Shown in pieces: positions 8,993-18,153 of a stretch of 64,000 nt of DNA. Source of the stretch: Tatumella terrea (lineage in GTDB: Bacteria; Pseudomonadota; Gammaproteobacteria; Enterobacterales; Enterobacteriaceae). Each line of letters begins with the position of its first letter. Position 1 is the first letter of the stretch. The stretch spans positions 380,141 through 444,140 of the forward strand of contig NZ_BAAAFX010000006.1 in NCBI RefSeq assembly GCF_039523755.1, read 5' to 3'. Below the pieces are notes generated by a model that was not told where the DNA came from, made no database searches, and worked only from the letters and a program-made list of their open reading frames with translations. A program made the translations under genes and the position numbers.

Positions 8993-9589
8993 TTATAGCT
9001 GCAATAAGCGTTTTGTCAGGGGCATCGCCGAGGCTAACGGAGAAAGGCTGCCGGTCATTTTTCCCATCAGACTGGCCCCCAGCCACAACTGATACAAGGC
9101 CCCGGCAAACACCAGGCAACCTTCCGGCGGGGGGACGAAGCTGTTTTCCGCCGCCATCCGTTCAAGCTGCCCGGCCAGCCGTTGCACAATACGGGTGGTG
9201 CCTTGTTCCAGCGCCAGGCGCATCGGTTCGGATAAATCGCTGACCTCGGCGCCCAGTTTTACCGCCAGGCACTGATATCCTTTGGGAGTCGGGCCATCGT
9301 CGGTAGCGGTCCAGCTGTGCCAGTAGTTCATCATGGCCTGTGTGGCATCGGGGACAGAGCTGAGCAGTGCTTCCATCGTCTCCAGATAGCGCGCGAAGTA
9401 GTCTTCCAGCATCTGAGTGCCGAACGCTTCTTTGGAGGCGAAGTAATAATAAAACGATCCTTTGGGGATCCCGGCGGTAGTCAGGATCTCATTCAGGCCG
9501 ACGGCAGAGAATCCTTTGCGGCTGATAATTTTTCTGCCGACCTCGATGACCCGCTGGCGATTATCGTTAAGAGTGCGTGATGATTTCAT
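8993..9589 (-). CDS. TetR family transcriptional regulator
   Basis: The start chosen is the Met of MKSSRTLNDNRQRV, 12 codons inside the longest frame, because the helix-turn-helix then begins at a normal distance. The result is 198 residues. The HTH is LNEILTTAGIPKGSFYYYF (about residues 34-52), typical of the AcuR/NemR-like branch, with a variable C-terminal ligand domain. It is transcribed in the same direction as curA, and the two palindromic operators lie between them. It probably represses curA and its two followers in response to an electrophile. Confidence 0.87.
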   Translation of the reverse strand: MKSSRTLNDNRQRVIEVGRKIISRKGFSAVGLNEILTTAGIPKGSFYYYFASKEAFGTQMLEDYFARYLETMEALLSSVPDATQAMMNYWHSWTATDDGPTPKGYQCLAVKLGAEVSDLSEPMRLALEQGTTRIVQRLAGQLERMAAENSFVPPPEGCLVFAGALYQLWLGASLMGKMTGSLSPLASAMPLTKRLLQL

Positions 9590-9920
9590 AGCAGGGGTAT
9601 CCCGTCTGAGCCGTGGGCTAATCACCGTCTGCCGGCGGGCAGGCGGTAAGAGTGGTTAGTATAAAGAGCGCCCCGGAATTCATCTACCCCCGGCATAGTT
9701 CTTACTCCTGGCGTGGTTTCGCCACTGCGCCCGGTAACGGAGGAGGAGCGAAGGGATGTGGGCTCAGAAGAGAGGGGCAACAGTAATTGAAGCGGATAAC
9801 CGGATAAACCGGGAACAGGAATAAGGTCGCGTCACGGTCACTGATACCCCGAGCTGACAGGGTGATTAAATGGCAGGTAGGGATGTTTTGGAAGTCACGG
9901 GGATGAGGGAGACCGGTAAA
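9590..9920. other. Intergenic region without a recognised gene
   Basis: Upstream of the TetR gene and downstream of the VOC gene. No convincing coding frame, terminator or known repeat was seen. Confidence 0.5.
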
Positions 9921-10313
9921 TCACTCCGCACAGTAAAACTCGATACGTATCCCGCCGGGTTCATAGCACATCATATGCATTGCTGGCCCTTCGCCCAGGA
10001 GCGTGGGTTCAAATTCTATTTCGATATTATTTTCCTTTAATACCGTATGAATCCGCAACAGTTCCTCTCTGCTGTTAACCCTTAACGCCAGATGATGCAG
10101 TCCGATGTTTGTTTTACGGTTAAAGTTAACGGGCGCTTCAGTCTGTGCTTTCCACAGCGTAATCATTATCTCATTATCTTTTACAAAGATAGCCGGATAA
10201 TCGTCCCGTCGTTTTACTACCACCCAGCCCAGCAGGCGGGTGAAAAATTCAGCGCTTTCTTCGGGGTCAGCTACCGTTAAACCAATGTGATGTACGCCGG
10301 TGGTCAAAGTCAT
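9921..10313 (-). CDS. VOC family (glyoxalase/dioxygenase fold) protein
   Basis: A 130-residue single-module vicinal-oxygen-chelate protein. Metal-ligand-type residues are visible at the expected places: His in GVHHIGLTV near the N-terminus, His in GLHHLALRV near residue 74 and Glu in GIRIEFYCAE at the C-terminus. Related proteins include glyoxalase I-like lyases and virulence-type VOC proteins; the substrate cannot be read from sequence. It is monocistronic, upstream of the TetR gene on the same strand. Confidence 0.85.
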   Translation of the reverse strand: MTLTTGVHHIGLTVADPEESAEFFTRLLGWVVVKRRDDYPAIFVKDNEIMITLWKAQTEAPVNFNRKTNIGLHHLALRVNSREELLRIHTVLKENNIEIEFEPTLLGEGPAMHMMCYEPGGIRIEFYCAE

Positions 10314-10619
10314 GATGATGGCTCTCCTTCAGAGGCTGATGAAGCAAATCACCACTATGAGCTAAACCTTTTTTACTCTGCAACAGAAAATAGTGCCCGC
10401 ATGGAAAAACGTATCGGGTCACAACTGCCGCGGGCAGATCTTTCTGCGCATGAGGCAGACTTTTCCAGGACCCTCGCCGGGAATGACAACCGGCTGACGT
10501 ACAGACAACGATATCTTGCCGACATCAGTCACTGCCGGATACCGGTATTCGCCGGTTTCAACAGAAGCAACGGCGGTTAAATGATTAGCCTGACCTTACC
10601 GGCTGGCAGCAATATTTTT

Positions 10620-10752
10620 CCCGCAACCCGCAACCCGCAACCCGCAACCCGCAACCCGCAACCCGCAACCCGCAACCCGCAACCCGCAACCCGCAACCCG
10701 CAACCCGCAACCCACAAACCACAACCCACAACCCACAACCCACAACCCACAA
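10620..10752. repeat. Heptanucleotide tandem repeat, 13 x CCCGCAA then 6 x CCCACAA-type
   Basis: Thirteen perfect copies of CCCGCAA (10620-10710) run directly into six copies of a G-to-A variant, CCCACAA (10711-10752, one copy altered), without loss of register. It lies in the 750-base gap between the VOC and MFS genes. It reads through all frames on the minus strand as a GCGLRVA-type peptide, which I regard as an artefact. A period of 7 can change length by slippage. Confidence 0.95.
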
Positions 10753-11059
10753 CCCGGTAGCCCGGGCTGGCACCGGAGAGATTATCAGCGTACAGACGTT
10801 CAGACGGGAATGAGTCTCCCTGCCAGACTCTCTCCGGGAACGGACTACTGTTTATAACAGCAGTAATCACCGAATTTTAATGGCGACCTGATCGCTTCCC
10901 CTACATTGCTCTTCCAACAGTAACCTTTACCGTATTATCGGGTGAATCAAACCGGACACTTATATTTGTATTGCGGGCGATGGGGAATAATCTTATTAAT
11001 ATTGAGTGGGTTATTCGTGGCCGTACTCTGGCAAATTAAAATTATAAAAAGGATAAATT

Positions 11060-12313
11060 ATGACAACCAGTTCTGCGGCTGAAGAGGGGCCGGCCCCTGG
11101 ATTATTCCGGACGCTGAAATCATTTCCGCTGGCTGTTCACTCGCTGCTCTTTTTCACGCTGGTGATCCGTTTCAGCTATTTTATGGCCTGGCCGTTTATC
11201 GCAGTGATCATGACACGGAATTATCATATGTCGCCGATCGCCATCGGTCTGGCAATGACCAGCAGCGCACTGTTCTCGGCGGTGCTCGGTATGTACGGTG
11301 GGCATATTTCGGACCGGCTCGGGCGGCGGGTTATCCTGATGCTGGGCTGTGCGTTTTCTGCGCTGGGATATATCCTGCTTGCTCAGGCAAACGGCATCGT
11401 GCTGTTTATTATCGGCCTGATGATCATCGGCGTCTCGTTTGCATGGGTCGACCCGCCGTTGCGGGCACTGATGAGTGATTTACTGGGGGATCGCCGTCGT
11501 CGTGCACTTGCCCTGCAACTGCGCTATTACCTGATCAATATCGCGGCCGTTTTTGGCCCGCTGGTCGGGATTGCCTTTGGACTGACCTCTCAGAAAGGGA
11601 CATTCCTGATCACCGGACTGTCGTATGTTCCGTTCTTCGTCTATGTGCTGCTGTTTATCCCTGCGGGTAAATTACAGAAGGGCTCACAACAGGACAGCGG
11701 CGTGACGATTAAACTCCATACCGTCACAGGGATTATTGCCAGGGATAAAATCTACATTGCCGCGCTGCTGTGCAGTATTTTGTGCAGTATCGTGTTCATG
11801 CACTACGAAGCCATACTGCCACAGTATATCCTGCGATTTAACAGTAATGCCGCGGTCAGGCTGATCACCCTGATCCTGGTCACGAACGCCTGTACGGTGC
11901 TGTTTTTCCAGACCTTTATGACGCGATTTCTGACAAATATACCGCTGCCGAAACGTATTCTTTTGGGCGGAGCCATATTTGCGGTGTCACAACTCTGTTT
12001 CTTTTGTGTACGTACGCCGGATATCTGGCCCTGGTTGATGGTGACCGCGGTGTTCAGTGTCGGAGAAGCGATCCTGATGCCGAATCTGAACATTTTGCTC
12101 GATCAGCTGGCACCTTCAGAATATCGGGGGGCTTATCTCGGCGCATCAATGCTGTCGACATTAGGCATTGCTGCCGGGCCATTAATCGGCGGGGTCATGC
12201 TGGCGTTGACCGGTGCCGGGGTCTTTATCTGTACGATGCTGCTCAGTCTGTTATTGTGCGCGATTATTTACGTTTGCAGGGGCAGTATGCTGGCGCGGCT
12301 GCAGGAGCCCTGA
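11060..12313 (+). CDS. MFS transporter (MdtH-like, 12 TM)
   Basis: A 417-residue major facilitator with about twelve hydrophobic segments. The loop 2-3 signature GHISDRLGRRV lies near residue 82, and the cytoplasmic mid-loop is around residues 205-220. It resembles drug:proton antiporters of the MdtH/YfcJ class; the substrate is unknown. An AAAAGGATAAATT leader with AGGA precedes the ATG. The region upstream is AT-rich and probably carries its own promoter. It converges on the AraC gene, with a shared hairpin terminator. Confidence 0.85.
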   Translation: MTTSSAAEEGPAPGLFRTLKSFPLAVHSLLFFTLVIRFSYFMAWPFIAVIMTRNYHMSPIAIGLAMTSSALFSAVLGMYGGHISDRLGRRVILMLGCAFSALGYILLAQANGIVLFIIGLMIIGVSFAWVDPPLRALMSDLLGDRRRRALALQLRYYLINIAAVFGPLVGIAFGLTSQKGTFLITGLSYVPFFVYVLLFIPAGKLQKGSQQDSGVTIKLHTVTGIIARDKIYIAALLCSILCSIVFMHYEAILPQYILRFNSNAAVRLITLILVTNACTVLFFQTFMTRFLTNIPLPKRILLGGAIFAVSQLCFFCVRTPDIWPWLMVTAVFSVGEAILMPNLNILLDQLAPSEYRGAYLGASMLSTLGIAAGPLIGGVMLALTGAGVFICTMLLSLLLCAIIYVCRGSMLARLQEP

Positions 12314-12326
12314 GCACAGGGAGCAC

Positions 12327-12355
12327 TAAGGCAGGGGTTTGCAACCTCTGCCTTA
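12327..12355. terminator. Bidirectional hairpin between convergent MFS and AraC genes
   Basis: TAAGGCAGGGGTT / AACCTCTGCCTTA forms a 13-bp stem with one mismatch and a 3-base loop. It sits just past the MFS stop and overlaps the last codon of the convergent AraC gene. Confidence 0.7.
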
Positions 12356-13273
12356 ATGCGAAGAAACAAATATCGTAGCCGGTTGCTCCGGCGGAACGGC
12401 GAAGTGCTGCTTCATACGTCTAATCTCTTCTGCCGGGGGCAGGCCAAACAAGCGTTTGAATTCACGATTAAATTGTGACGGACTTTCATAGCCGACCGCA
12501 TAACTTGCGGCTGCAGCAGTGATTTGCTGACGCACCATCAGCATCCGTGCCTGGTGAAGCCGGACCGATTTAACATACTGCATCGGCGGCATTTGAGTAA
12601 TGGCTTTGAAATGACTGTGAAACGTCGGCACACTCATCCCGGCATCCTGCGCCAGTTGCGTGAGGGTTAGTGCCCCGGCATAGGAGGCGTGGATATGCTG
12701 CAGCACTTTACCGATTTTACCGAATTGTCCCGCCAGGGTCAGCGCGGCGCGCATGGCATTGCCCTGAGCCCCCGTCAGCACCCGGAAATAGAGTTCCCGC
12801 ACCCGGCCCGGCCCGAGGATTGCCGCTTCAGAAGGATGATTCAGCACCTCCAGTAACCGCAGTACGGCAGTATTTACCGTCGCGTCCATCGGGCTGGACA
12901 TCATGCTTTGCGGCGCGGCGGCGGCAGGATAGGCACCCTGCTGTTCAATCTGCAATATCAGTTCAGCGGCCAGCTGAAAATCCAGGTGCATATAAATTGC
13001 CAGTAACGGATGGTCTGCAGATGCGCGGGTTTCCATCTTAAACGGTACCGGCACCGACACCGCCAGGTAGTGCAGTTCATCATACACATAGGTCTGTCGG
13101 CCGAAGTAGCCGCGTTTACTGCCCTGACAGACAATCACTATCCCCGGGTCGTAGAGCACCGGTGTTTTTGAAAGGGGGCAGTCGGCACGTAAAATCCGTA
13201 CATCAGGTAACGCCGTGAGGTTATACCCCTCCAGCGGCGCGAGGGATTTAGTCAGGGAAATAATGCCGGACAT
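12353..13273 (-). CDS. AraC family regulator (AraC_N type, YqhC-like)
   Basis: A 306-residue regulator. The N-terminal cupin-like AraC_N domain (IVIVCQGSKRGYFG, then AVSVPVPF) covers about residues 20-180. The C-terminal double HTH contains LTQLAQDAGMSVPTFHSHFK and AAASYAVGYESPSQFNREFKR, the usual AraC signature. It is divergent from the SDR gene at 13375 with about 100 bases between starts, so it probably activates that gene, in the manner of YqhC controlling aldehyde reductases in E. coli. Confidence 0.9.
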   Translation of the reverse strand: MSGIISLTKSLAPLEGYNLTALPDVRILRADCPLSKTPVLYDPGIVIVCQGSKRGYFGRQTYVYDELHYLAVSVPVPFKMETRASADHPLLAIYMHLDFQLAAELILQIEQQGAYPAAAAPQSMMSSPMDATVNTAVLRLLEVLNHPSEAAILGPGRVRELYFRVLTGAQGNAMRAALTLAGQFGKIGKVLQHIHASYAGALTLTQLAQDAGMSVPTFHSHFKAITQMPPMQYVKSVRLHQARMLMVRQQITAAAASYAVGYESPSQFNREFKRLFGLPPAEEIRRMKQHFAVPPEQPATIFVSSH

Positions 13274-13374
13274 GACAGCCCCTCATAAAATCAGGCAATA
13301 AAAAGAGAAGATACGGCCTGATAATGTGGCAGAACACAGAATATCCTGCAAGCTGTACTGTTCAACGGAGTATC

Positions 13375-14208
13375 ATGATGACAACTGCAAAAACGATTCT
13401 GATCACCGGCGTCAGTAGCGGCTTTGGCCGGGCACTGGCACAGGAAGCCCTCGCGGCGGGCCATCGGGTCATTGGCACCGTGCGCAGCCAGCAGGCACTG
13501 GAGGCTTTCGAAGCACTGCATACCCACGCTTACGGCAGGCTGCTGGAAATCACCGATTTCGGGCGTATTAATGAGGCGGTGGCCGGGGTGGAATCCGCCA
13601 TTGGTCCGGTGGACGTGCTGGTCAATAATGCCGGTTATGGTCATGAGGGCATTATGGAAGAATCCTCGCTCGCAGAGATGCGCCACCAGTTTGATGTCAA
13701 TGTGTTCGGTGCCGTGGCGATGATCAAAGCCGTACTGCCCGCTATGCGCCAGCGCCGCCGCGGTCATATTATCAATATTACGTCAATGGGTAGCTTTATT
13801 ACGATGCCCGGCATCAGCTTCTACTGCGGCAGTAAATTTGCTCTGGAAGGGATCTCAGAGACCCTAAGCAAAGAAGTTGCGCCTTTCAATATCCGGGTGA
13901 CGGCGGTCGCGCCAGGCTCGTTCCGTACCGACTGGGCAGGCCGCTCGATGGTGCGTAGTGCCCGCAGTCTCGCGGACTATGACGCGTCATTTGATCCCAT
14001 TCGTCAGGCTCGTGAGGAAAAAAGCGGTAAGCAGTTGGGCGACCCGGTGAAAGCGGCGCATGCCATACTGACATTAATCGACAGCCAGACGCCGCCTGCG
14101 CATCTGTTATTAGGCAGTGATGCCCTGGACTTAGTCCGTCAGAAACTGGCGGCATTAGGCCAGGAAATCGATGACTGGGAATTACTGACCCGCTCGACCG
14201 ATCATTAA
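13375..14208 (+). CDS. Short-chain dehydrogenase/reductase
   Basis: The ATG at 13375 is preferred over an upstream in-frame start because ACGGAG precedes it by 4 bases and the NAD-binding motif then starts near the N-terminus. The 277-residue protein shows TGVSSGFGRA (Rossmann), NNAGYG, the catalytic Ser in NITSMGS and YxxxK as YCGSKFA. It resembles the classical SDRs annotated as oxidoreductases acting on ketones or aldehydes. It is divergent from the AraC regulator. Confidence 0.9.
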   Translation: MMTTAKTILITGVSSGFGRALAQEALAAGHRVIGTVRSQQALEAFEALHTHAYGRLLEITDFGRINEAVAGVESAIGPVDVLVNNAGYGHEGIMEESSLAEMRHQFDVNVFGAVAMIKAVLPAMRQRRRGHIINITSMGSFITMPGISFYCGSKFALEGISETLSKEVAPFNIRVTAVAPGSFRTDWAGRSMVRSARSLADYDASFDPIRQAREEKSGKQLGDPVKAAHAILTLIDSQTPPAHLLLGSDALDLVRQKLAALGQEIDDWELLTRSTDH

Positions 14209-14537
14209 GCCGTCTGGCTGATAAACGGCTCCTGACCCGGGGGAAGCTGGGGGGTACTAAAGGCTTACCCCGGCAGGAGGCTGATACGGTTGCGGATCGC
14301 TGCTTTCGGGCCTGTGGCCCGGACAGAAGGAGTGGCGATAAGGTGTGTGACTCTGCGTAATGACACACCTTACCCCTCTGTTTTAGCCTGGTCTCTGAAT
14401 TTACAAACAGAGCCATCGCCATCACAGGGAACGCGACCCGGCCAGATCTGCCTAAGCCGGGACGGCGATATCAGCTGTCCGAACGGGGCCTCCGGACAGG
14501 GGGCTTTGAATTCTCACTTCCTCTGAAGGAGCGTTAT
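14209..14537. other. Intergenic region upstream of the FosA-like gene, with an inverted repeat
   Basis: No gene recognised. At 14339-14372 TAAGGTGTGT and ACACACCTTA form a perfect 10-bp stem around a 14-base loop. It has no following T-tract and could be a regulatory palindrome or the end of an SDR transcript. Confidence 0.55.
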
Positions 14538-14936
14538 ATGTTGTCCGGTATTAATCACATCACCCTTGCGGTGAGTGATCTGAATATAAGTTTCGATTTT
14601 TACGTTGGCACACTGGGTTTTACCCCCGAAGCGAAATGGGCCAGCGGTGCTTACCTTTCTTCAGGGGGATTTTGGTTATGCCTCGCACTGGATAAACCCG
14701 CAGCAGGAAATGACGGCACACATTATGCCTTTAGCGTCTCCGGCGAAGCGTTTGATGTGTTTGCTGAGCGGCTAAGATCCCTCGGGATAACGGAGTGGAA
14801 GATAAATAAGAGTGAAGGAAAGTCCGTCTATTTTTTGGACCCTGACGGGCACAAGCTCGAAATCCACGATGGTGACCTGAAAAGCCGTCTGAGCGCTTGC
14901 CTGGCTGAACCGTATGAAGGTATGGAGTTTTATTAA
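14538..14936 (+). CDS. fosA: FosA-type fosfomycin thiol transferase family protein
   Basis: The 132-residue VOC protein keeps the FosA pattern throughout. The N-terminus MLSGINHITLAVSDL has metal ligand His7. The second ligand is His62 in THYAF, and the third is Glu108 in DPDGHKLEIH. The fosfomycin/K+ loop is NKSEG (90-94), where characterised FosA proteins have N-R-S-E-G. The tail RLSACLAEPYEGMEFY matches too. FosA opens the fosfomycin epoxide with glutathione using Mn2+ and K+. The Arg-to-Lys change in the loop leaves activity to be shown. AAGGAG lies 8 bases upstream. Confidence 0.82.
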   Translation: MLSGINHITLAVSDLNISFDFYVGTLGFTPEAKWASGAYLSSGGFWLCLALDKPAAGNDGTHYAFSVSGEAFDVFAERLRSLGITEWKINKSEGKSVYFLDPDGHKLEIHDGDLKSRLSACLAEPYEGMEFY

Positions 14937-15058
14937 TTTGCAGTGATCTGCAGGCTATCACTGAAGAAAATCAGGCTGGAAAGCCGCGGCACCTGTTATC
15001 TGTGATGCTTATAAGAACAAATTTTAATCACTTCCGGAGTTGAGTGAGGACCCGCGTA

Positions 15059-15508
15059 ATGCCTGTAAAATATCAGAAAGTGGATCCGCACATGGATCTG
15101 TTTGAGGTCTATAAAGAGCATATGCAGCCTTTTATACAGGAGCTTTTTGGCTGGGATGAAGAATTTCAGAAACAGGGGTTCAGCCGTGCTCTCCGGCGTG
15201 AGGATTTTCGCTGGGTTATCATTGATGACGTGAAAGCAGGTATTATTCACCGGAAGGCAGAAAACGAAATCATAAAAATTTCGCTGCTGGTGATCTTCAG
15301 GCAATTTCAGAGGCGAGGGTTTGGCTACCGGTTAATGACCTCTTTAGTTGAAAGTACCGGGGCCGGAAAAACTCTGACCTGGAACTGCCTGAAAAATAAC
15401 GCGCCTGCGCTGGCTCTGTATAACAAAATTGAAGGTGCTGAGCGCACAGAAGCTGACTATTTTTACTGTTACGCATATCAGAATCCCCGCCTGGTAGGTG
15501 ATCAGTAA
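15059..15508 (+). CDS. GNAT family N-acetyltransferase
   Basis: The ATG at 15059 is preferred over the GTG at 15044 because GTGAGGA then serves as ribosome-binding site 8 bases upstream. The 149-residue protein has the acetyl-CoA binding region LLVIFRQFQRRGFGYRLM near residues 85-102 and the late NAPALALYNKIEG segment of the fold. It is most like uncharacterised single-domain GNATs. The acceptor is unknown. It stands alone, 120 bases after the FosA-like gene. Confidence 0.8.
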   Translation: MPVKYQKVDPHMDLFEVYKEHMQPFIQELFGWDEEFQKQGFSRALRREDFRWVIIDDVKAGIIHRKAENEIIKISLLVIFRQFQRRGFGYRLMTSLVESTGAGKTLTWNCLKNNAPALALYNKIEGAERTEADYFYCYAYQNPRLVGDQ

Positions 15509-15829
15509 GCCGGGACTTCCTTCCTGGTGATAAAACCTTCGGCGCAGGGGCAGAGGGTGGCAGGCTTTGTTATCCACCGGGCCGCCGGAGTGCATGGCCC
15601 GCGGGACGCACCACAGCCACTTCACGGGGAATTGGCGGCACGGTTGTATAACTATCGGGAATGCATAAGCCCCTGCATGGATTAAGCACCGGGAATGCAT
15701 CAGTCCCGGCATGATTTACGGAGATAAGTAGCTGCACCGGAATGCCCGGGCTTCTGCACTCAACGATCCCTAAGCCGGTCTCTTAACCCTTCGCAGGGGA
15801 GGGGCTAAGAGAACAGAGCAGAAGTCGGA
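15509..15829. other. Intergenic region with short imperfect direct repeats
   Basis: No gene recognised. A stretch of the form CGGGAATGCAT-N-CCC/TGCATG occurs at 15655 and 15689, and more degenerately at 15736. It looks like decayed repeat sequence. Confidence 0.5.
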
Positions 15830-16750
15830 TTATCCACGGGGATACCGGGCATAGAAATCGAACAGGGCACGGACGAGTGCCGTCGGGGCTTCTTCAGGAA
15901 TATAGTGCCCGCACTCAATCAGTGCGGCTTCCAGCCGTTCACAGCGGCCCTGCAGGCTGAGATGTAGTTTATGACCGGCGCCCTGTGCTGCGCCGCCGGC
16001 CAGCACCGGCAGAGTCAGTGTTTGTTGTGAACGCTGCTGTGTGCGCGTTAACTCAGTTTCGCTGAAAGCCTCGCGATAATAACTGAGAGCCGCGCGCAGT
16101 GCTCCCGGCCGTCTGTTGACCCGCAGATACTCCTGGCGGTCCCGGGCATCGATAGCCAGCGGGTTACGGGTTTTATTATCGAATAACCAGTCCAGAAACT
16201 GCGCTTCACGTCCCGTCAGCAATATTTCCGGTAAATCGGCCAACAGGTTAAAACTGAAATGCCAGCTGGCGGCGGCCTGTTTCGCCGGAGACGGGGCCGG
16301 ATCGCTACCGGCAGGCACCGGCAGCCCCGGGATCAACGCATCAAACAGCGCCAGACGCCTGACCCGCGCCGGATGATCGCAGGCCAGCGCATAACTGACC
16401 CAGCTGCCGACATCATGGGCCACGATATCTGCCGGAGCCTCTCCCAGACTGGCGATCAGGGCCGCGAGGTCGGCGGCCAGCGTCCCGGTATCATAGCCCC
16501 GGGTACCGACCGATGAGTCCCCCATCCCCCGTAAATCGACCGCAATTACCCGTCGTCCGGCATCCGCCAGCAGGGGCATCACATAGCGCCAGCAGTACCA
16601 GCTTTGCGGCCAGCCAGGCACCAGCAGCAGTGGCTCTCCCTCACCCCCGGCGACATAATGCAGCCGGGTTTCTCCGGTATCAAAGGTGCCGTGGGAAAAA
16701 CGGTGAAAAAAGGTGGTGGCATCAAACGGGGTAATGGCGGTGTCATTCAT
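15830..16750 (-). CDS. Alpha/beta hydrolase (epoxide hydrolase / haloalkane dehalogenase type)
   Basis: A 306-residue alpha/beta hydrolase. The oxyanion segment is VPGWPQSWYCW (44-54), the strand before the acid is VIAVDLRGMGDSS, and the nucleophile is an Asp, Asp113 in IVAHDVGSW. That is the epoxide-hydrolase/dehalogenase pattern rather than a serine esterase. The catalytic His is in ECGHYIPEEAP near the C-terminus. It acts in the cytoplasm as no signal peptide is seen. It is monocistronic. Confidence 0.85.
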   Translation of the reverse strand: MNDTAITPFDATTFFHRFSHGTFDTGETRLHYVAGGEGEPLLLVPGWPQSWYCWRYVMPLLADAGRRVIAVDLRGMGDSSVGTRGYDTGTLAADLAALIASLGEAPADIVAHDVGSWVSYALACDHPARVRRLALFDALIPGLPVPAGSDPAPSPAKQAAASWHFSFNLLADLPEILLTGREAQFLDWLFDNKTRNPLAIDARDRQEYLRVNRRPGALRAALSYYREAFSETELTRTQQRSQQTLTLPVLAGGAAQGAGHKLHLSLQGRCERLEAALIECGHYIPEEAPTALVRALFDFYARYPRG

Positions 16751-17029
16751 CAGTTTATTCTCTCAGTGAACCGGAAGGTCATGATTTCCGGCGTCGCTCC
16801 GCAACAGGCCCGTTGCCGGGCCGTAAAAACTTCCGGCCGGGATAGACTGCCCCGGCGGAAAACGCCAGACAGATAACCCAGGCATAGGATCCGGCCGGTG
16901 AAAATGGCGTGCCTCAGCGGTGGCAATCGGCTTCACGCAGGAGGCGGGCCAGCGACGGGGAACCCCGGGGGCGGTTAATCAACAGACCTTAGGCGAGGAT
17001 CGCCGGACGATCAAGGTGAATTAATGATA

Positions 17030-17965
17030 TCAGGAGGCAGAAGCCTGCTTCAGCGCCTCCGGCAGTCTGCCGGTGATTTCCTGCAGATGCCGGCTCAGTT
17101 CATGGCGTAAAAAACGGATGGCCGGGGAAAATTCTTTACGGTGCGGACACACCAGATACAGCGGGGCGGACTCTCCCGGAATATCAGTAAGCAACAGCTT
17201 AAGTCGTCCGGCAAGCACGTCTTCACTGACATCAATCCACGACTTATAGGCGATACCGTGACCTGCTACCGCCCAGCGGCGCACCACATCGGCATCATCA
17301 CATAGCCACTGACTGGTCAGCGCGATGCGCTGCATGCCTGCGGCTAGCGGAAACGCCCATTTATCATAAATATGGCCCTTCAGGCTGTAGAGCAGGCACA
17401 CGTGATCCACTAACTGCTCAGGGACCCGGGGCTGACCACAGCGCGCCAGATAATCCGGCGAGGCCACCACCACCCGGCGATTCTCTTCCGTCAGGGGTTG
17501 TGCGATGTAGTGGCGATTATCCGGAATACCGTAACGAATAGCGATATCGACCGGGTCGCGGAAAATATCACTCATCTGATCAGACAGGGACAGCTGTAAC
17601 GTCAGTTCGCGGTGACTGCTGCAAAAATCACTGATCCAGGGCAACAGCAGGTTACGGCCACAATCTGAAGGCAGGGCAAGGCGCAGGGTGCCCCGTAATT
17701 CGTTGTCACGGGGATGCAGGATCTCTTCACCCGCCTGCATCACCGACAGAATTTCTTCCGCATACGGCAAATATTTTTCTCCCTCCGCACTCAGACGTAA
17801 GCTGCGGGTGGAACGTGCAAACAGCCGGGTATTGAGCCGGGTTTCCAGCCGCTGGATAGCCGCACTGACCTGGCCTGGTAACAGGCCAGCCTCACGTGCC
17901 GCGCGGGAGAAACTGCCCAGCGCAGCCACCCGCAGAAATAACCTGAGATCTTCAGGACGAACCAT
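17030..17965 (-). CDS. LysR family regulator, divergent from the MDR gene
   Basis: The start taken is the ATG of MVRPEDLRLFLRVAA, 34 codons into the longest frame, giving 311 residues and a normal N-terminal HTH (SFSRAAREAGLLPGQVSAAI, about residues 18-37). The rest is the two-lobed LysR substrate domain. It is divergent from the reductase at 18154 with about 190 bases between starts, the classic arrangement in which the LysR protein controls its neighbour. Confidence 0.9.
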   Translation of the reverse strand: MVRPEDLRLFLRVAALGSFSRAAREAGLLPGQVSAAIQRLETRLNTRLFARSTRSLRLSAEGEKYLPYAEEILSVMQAGEEILHPRDNELRGTLRLALPSDCGRNLLLPWISDFCSSHRELTLQLSLSDQMSDIFRDPVDIAIRYGIPDNRHYIAQPLTEENRRVVVASPDYLARCGQPRVPEQLVDHVCLLYSLKGHIYDKWAFPLAAGMQRIALTSQWLCDDADVVRRWAVAGHGIAYKSWIDVSEDVLAGRLKLLLTDIPGESAPLYLVCPHRKEFSPAIRFLRHELSRHLQEITGRLPEALKQASAS

Positions 17966-18153
17966 CGCTGCCTCCGTTATCGTGCCATGCTGACGGGCCG
18001 GATTGCCCCGGTTTCTGACGGTAATCGTAGCCGTTTTCACAAAAATTGTGAAAGTCTTACTCTGCAAAGGTACTGTTTCTGCTGCCGGCCGTCGACCAGA
18101 ATGGAGGCAGACAGCACAGGCTGTGACCCGTATTCAACCTGAGGAGTGCAGAA

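Noticed and set aside
9590..9625. 12-codon extension of the TetR gene
   Set aside because: The internal ATG at 9589 places the helix-turn-helix normally; the extension has no support.
10287..10580. Plus-strand frame of 97 codons overlapping the VOC gene start
   Set aside because: It begins antisense inside the VOC gene, has no family resemblance and no good ribosome-binding site.
10577..10870. Minus-strand frame with repeated GCGLRVA peptide
   Set aside because: The peptide is only the translation of a heptanucleotide satellite that is open in all frames; no start context or homology.
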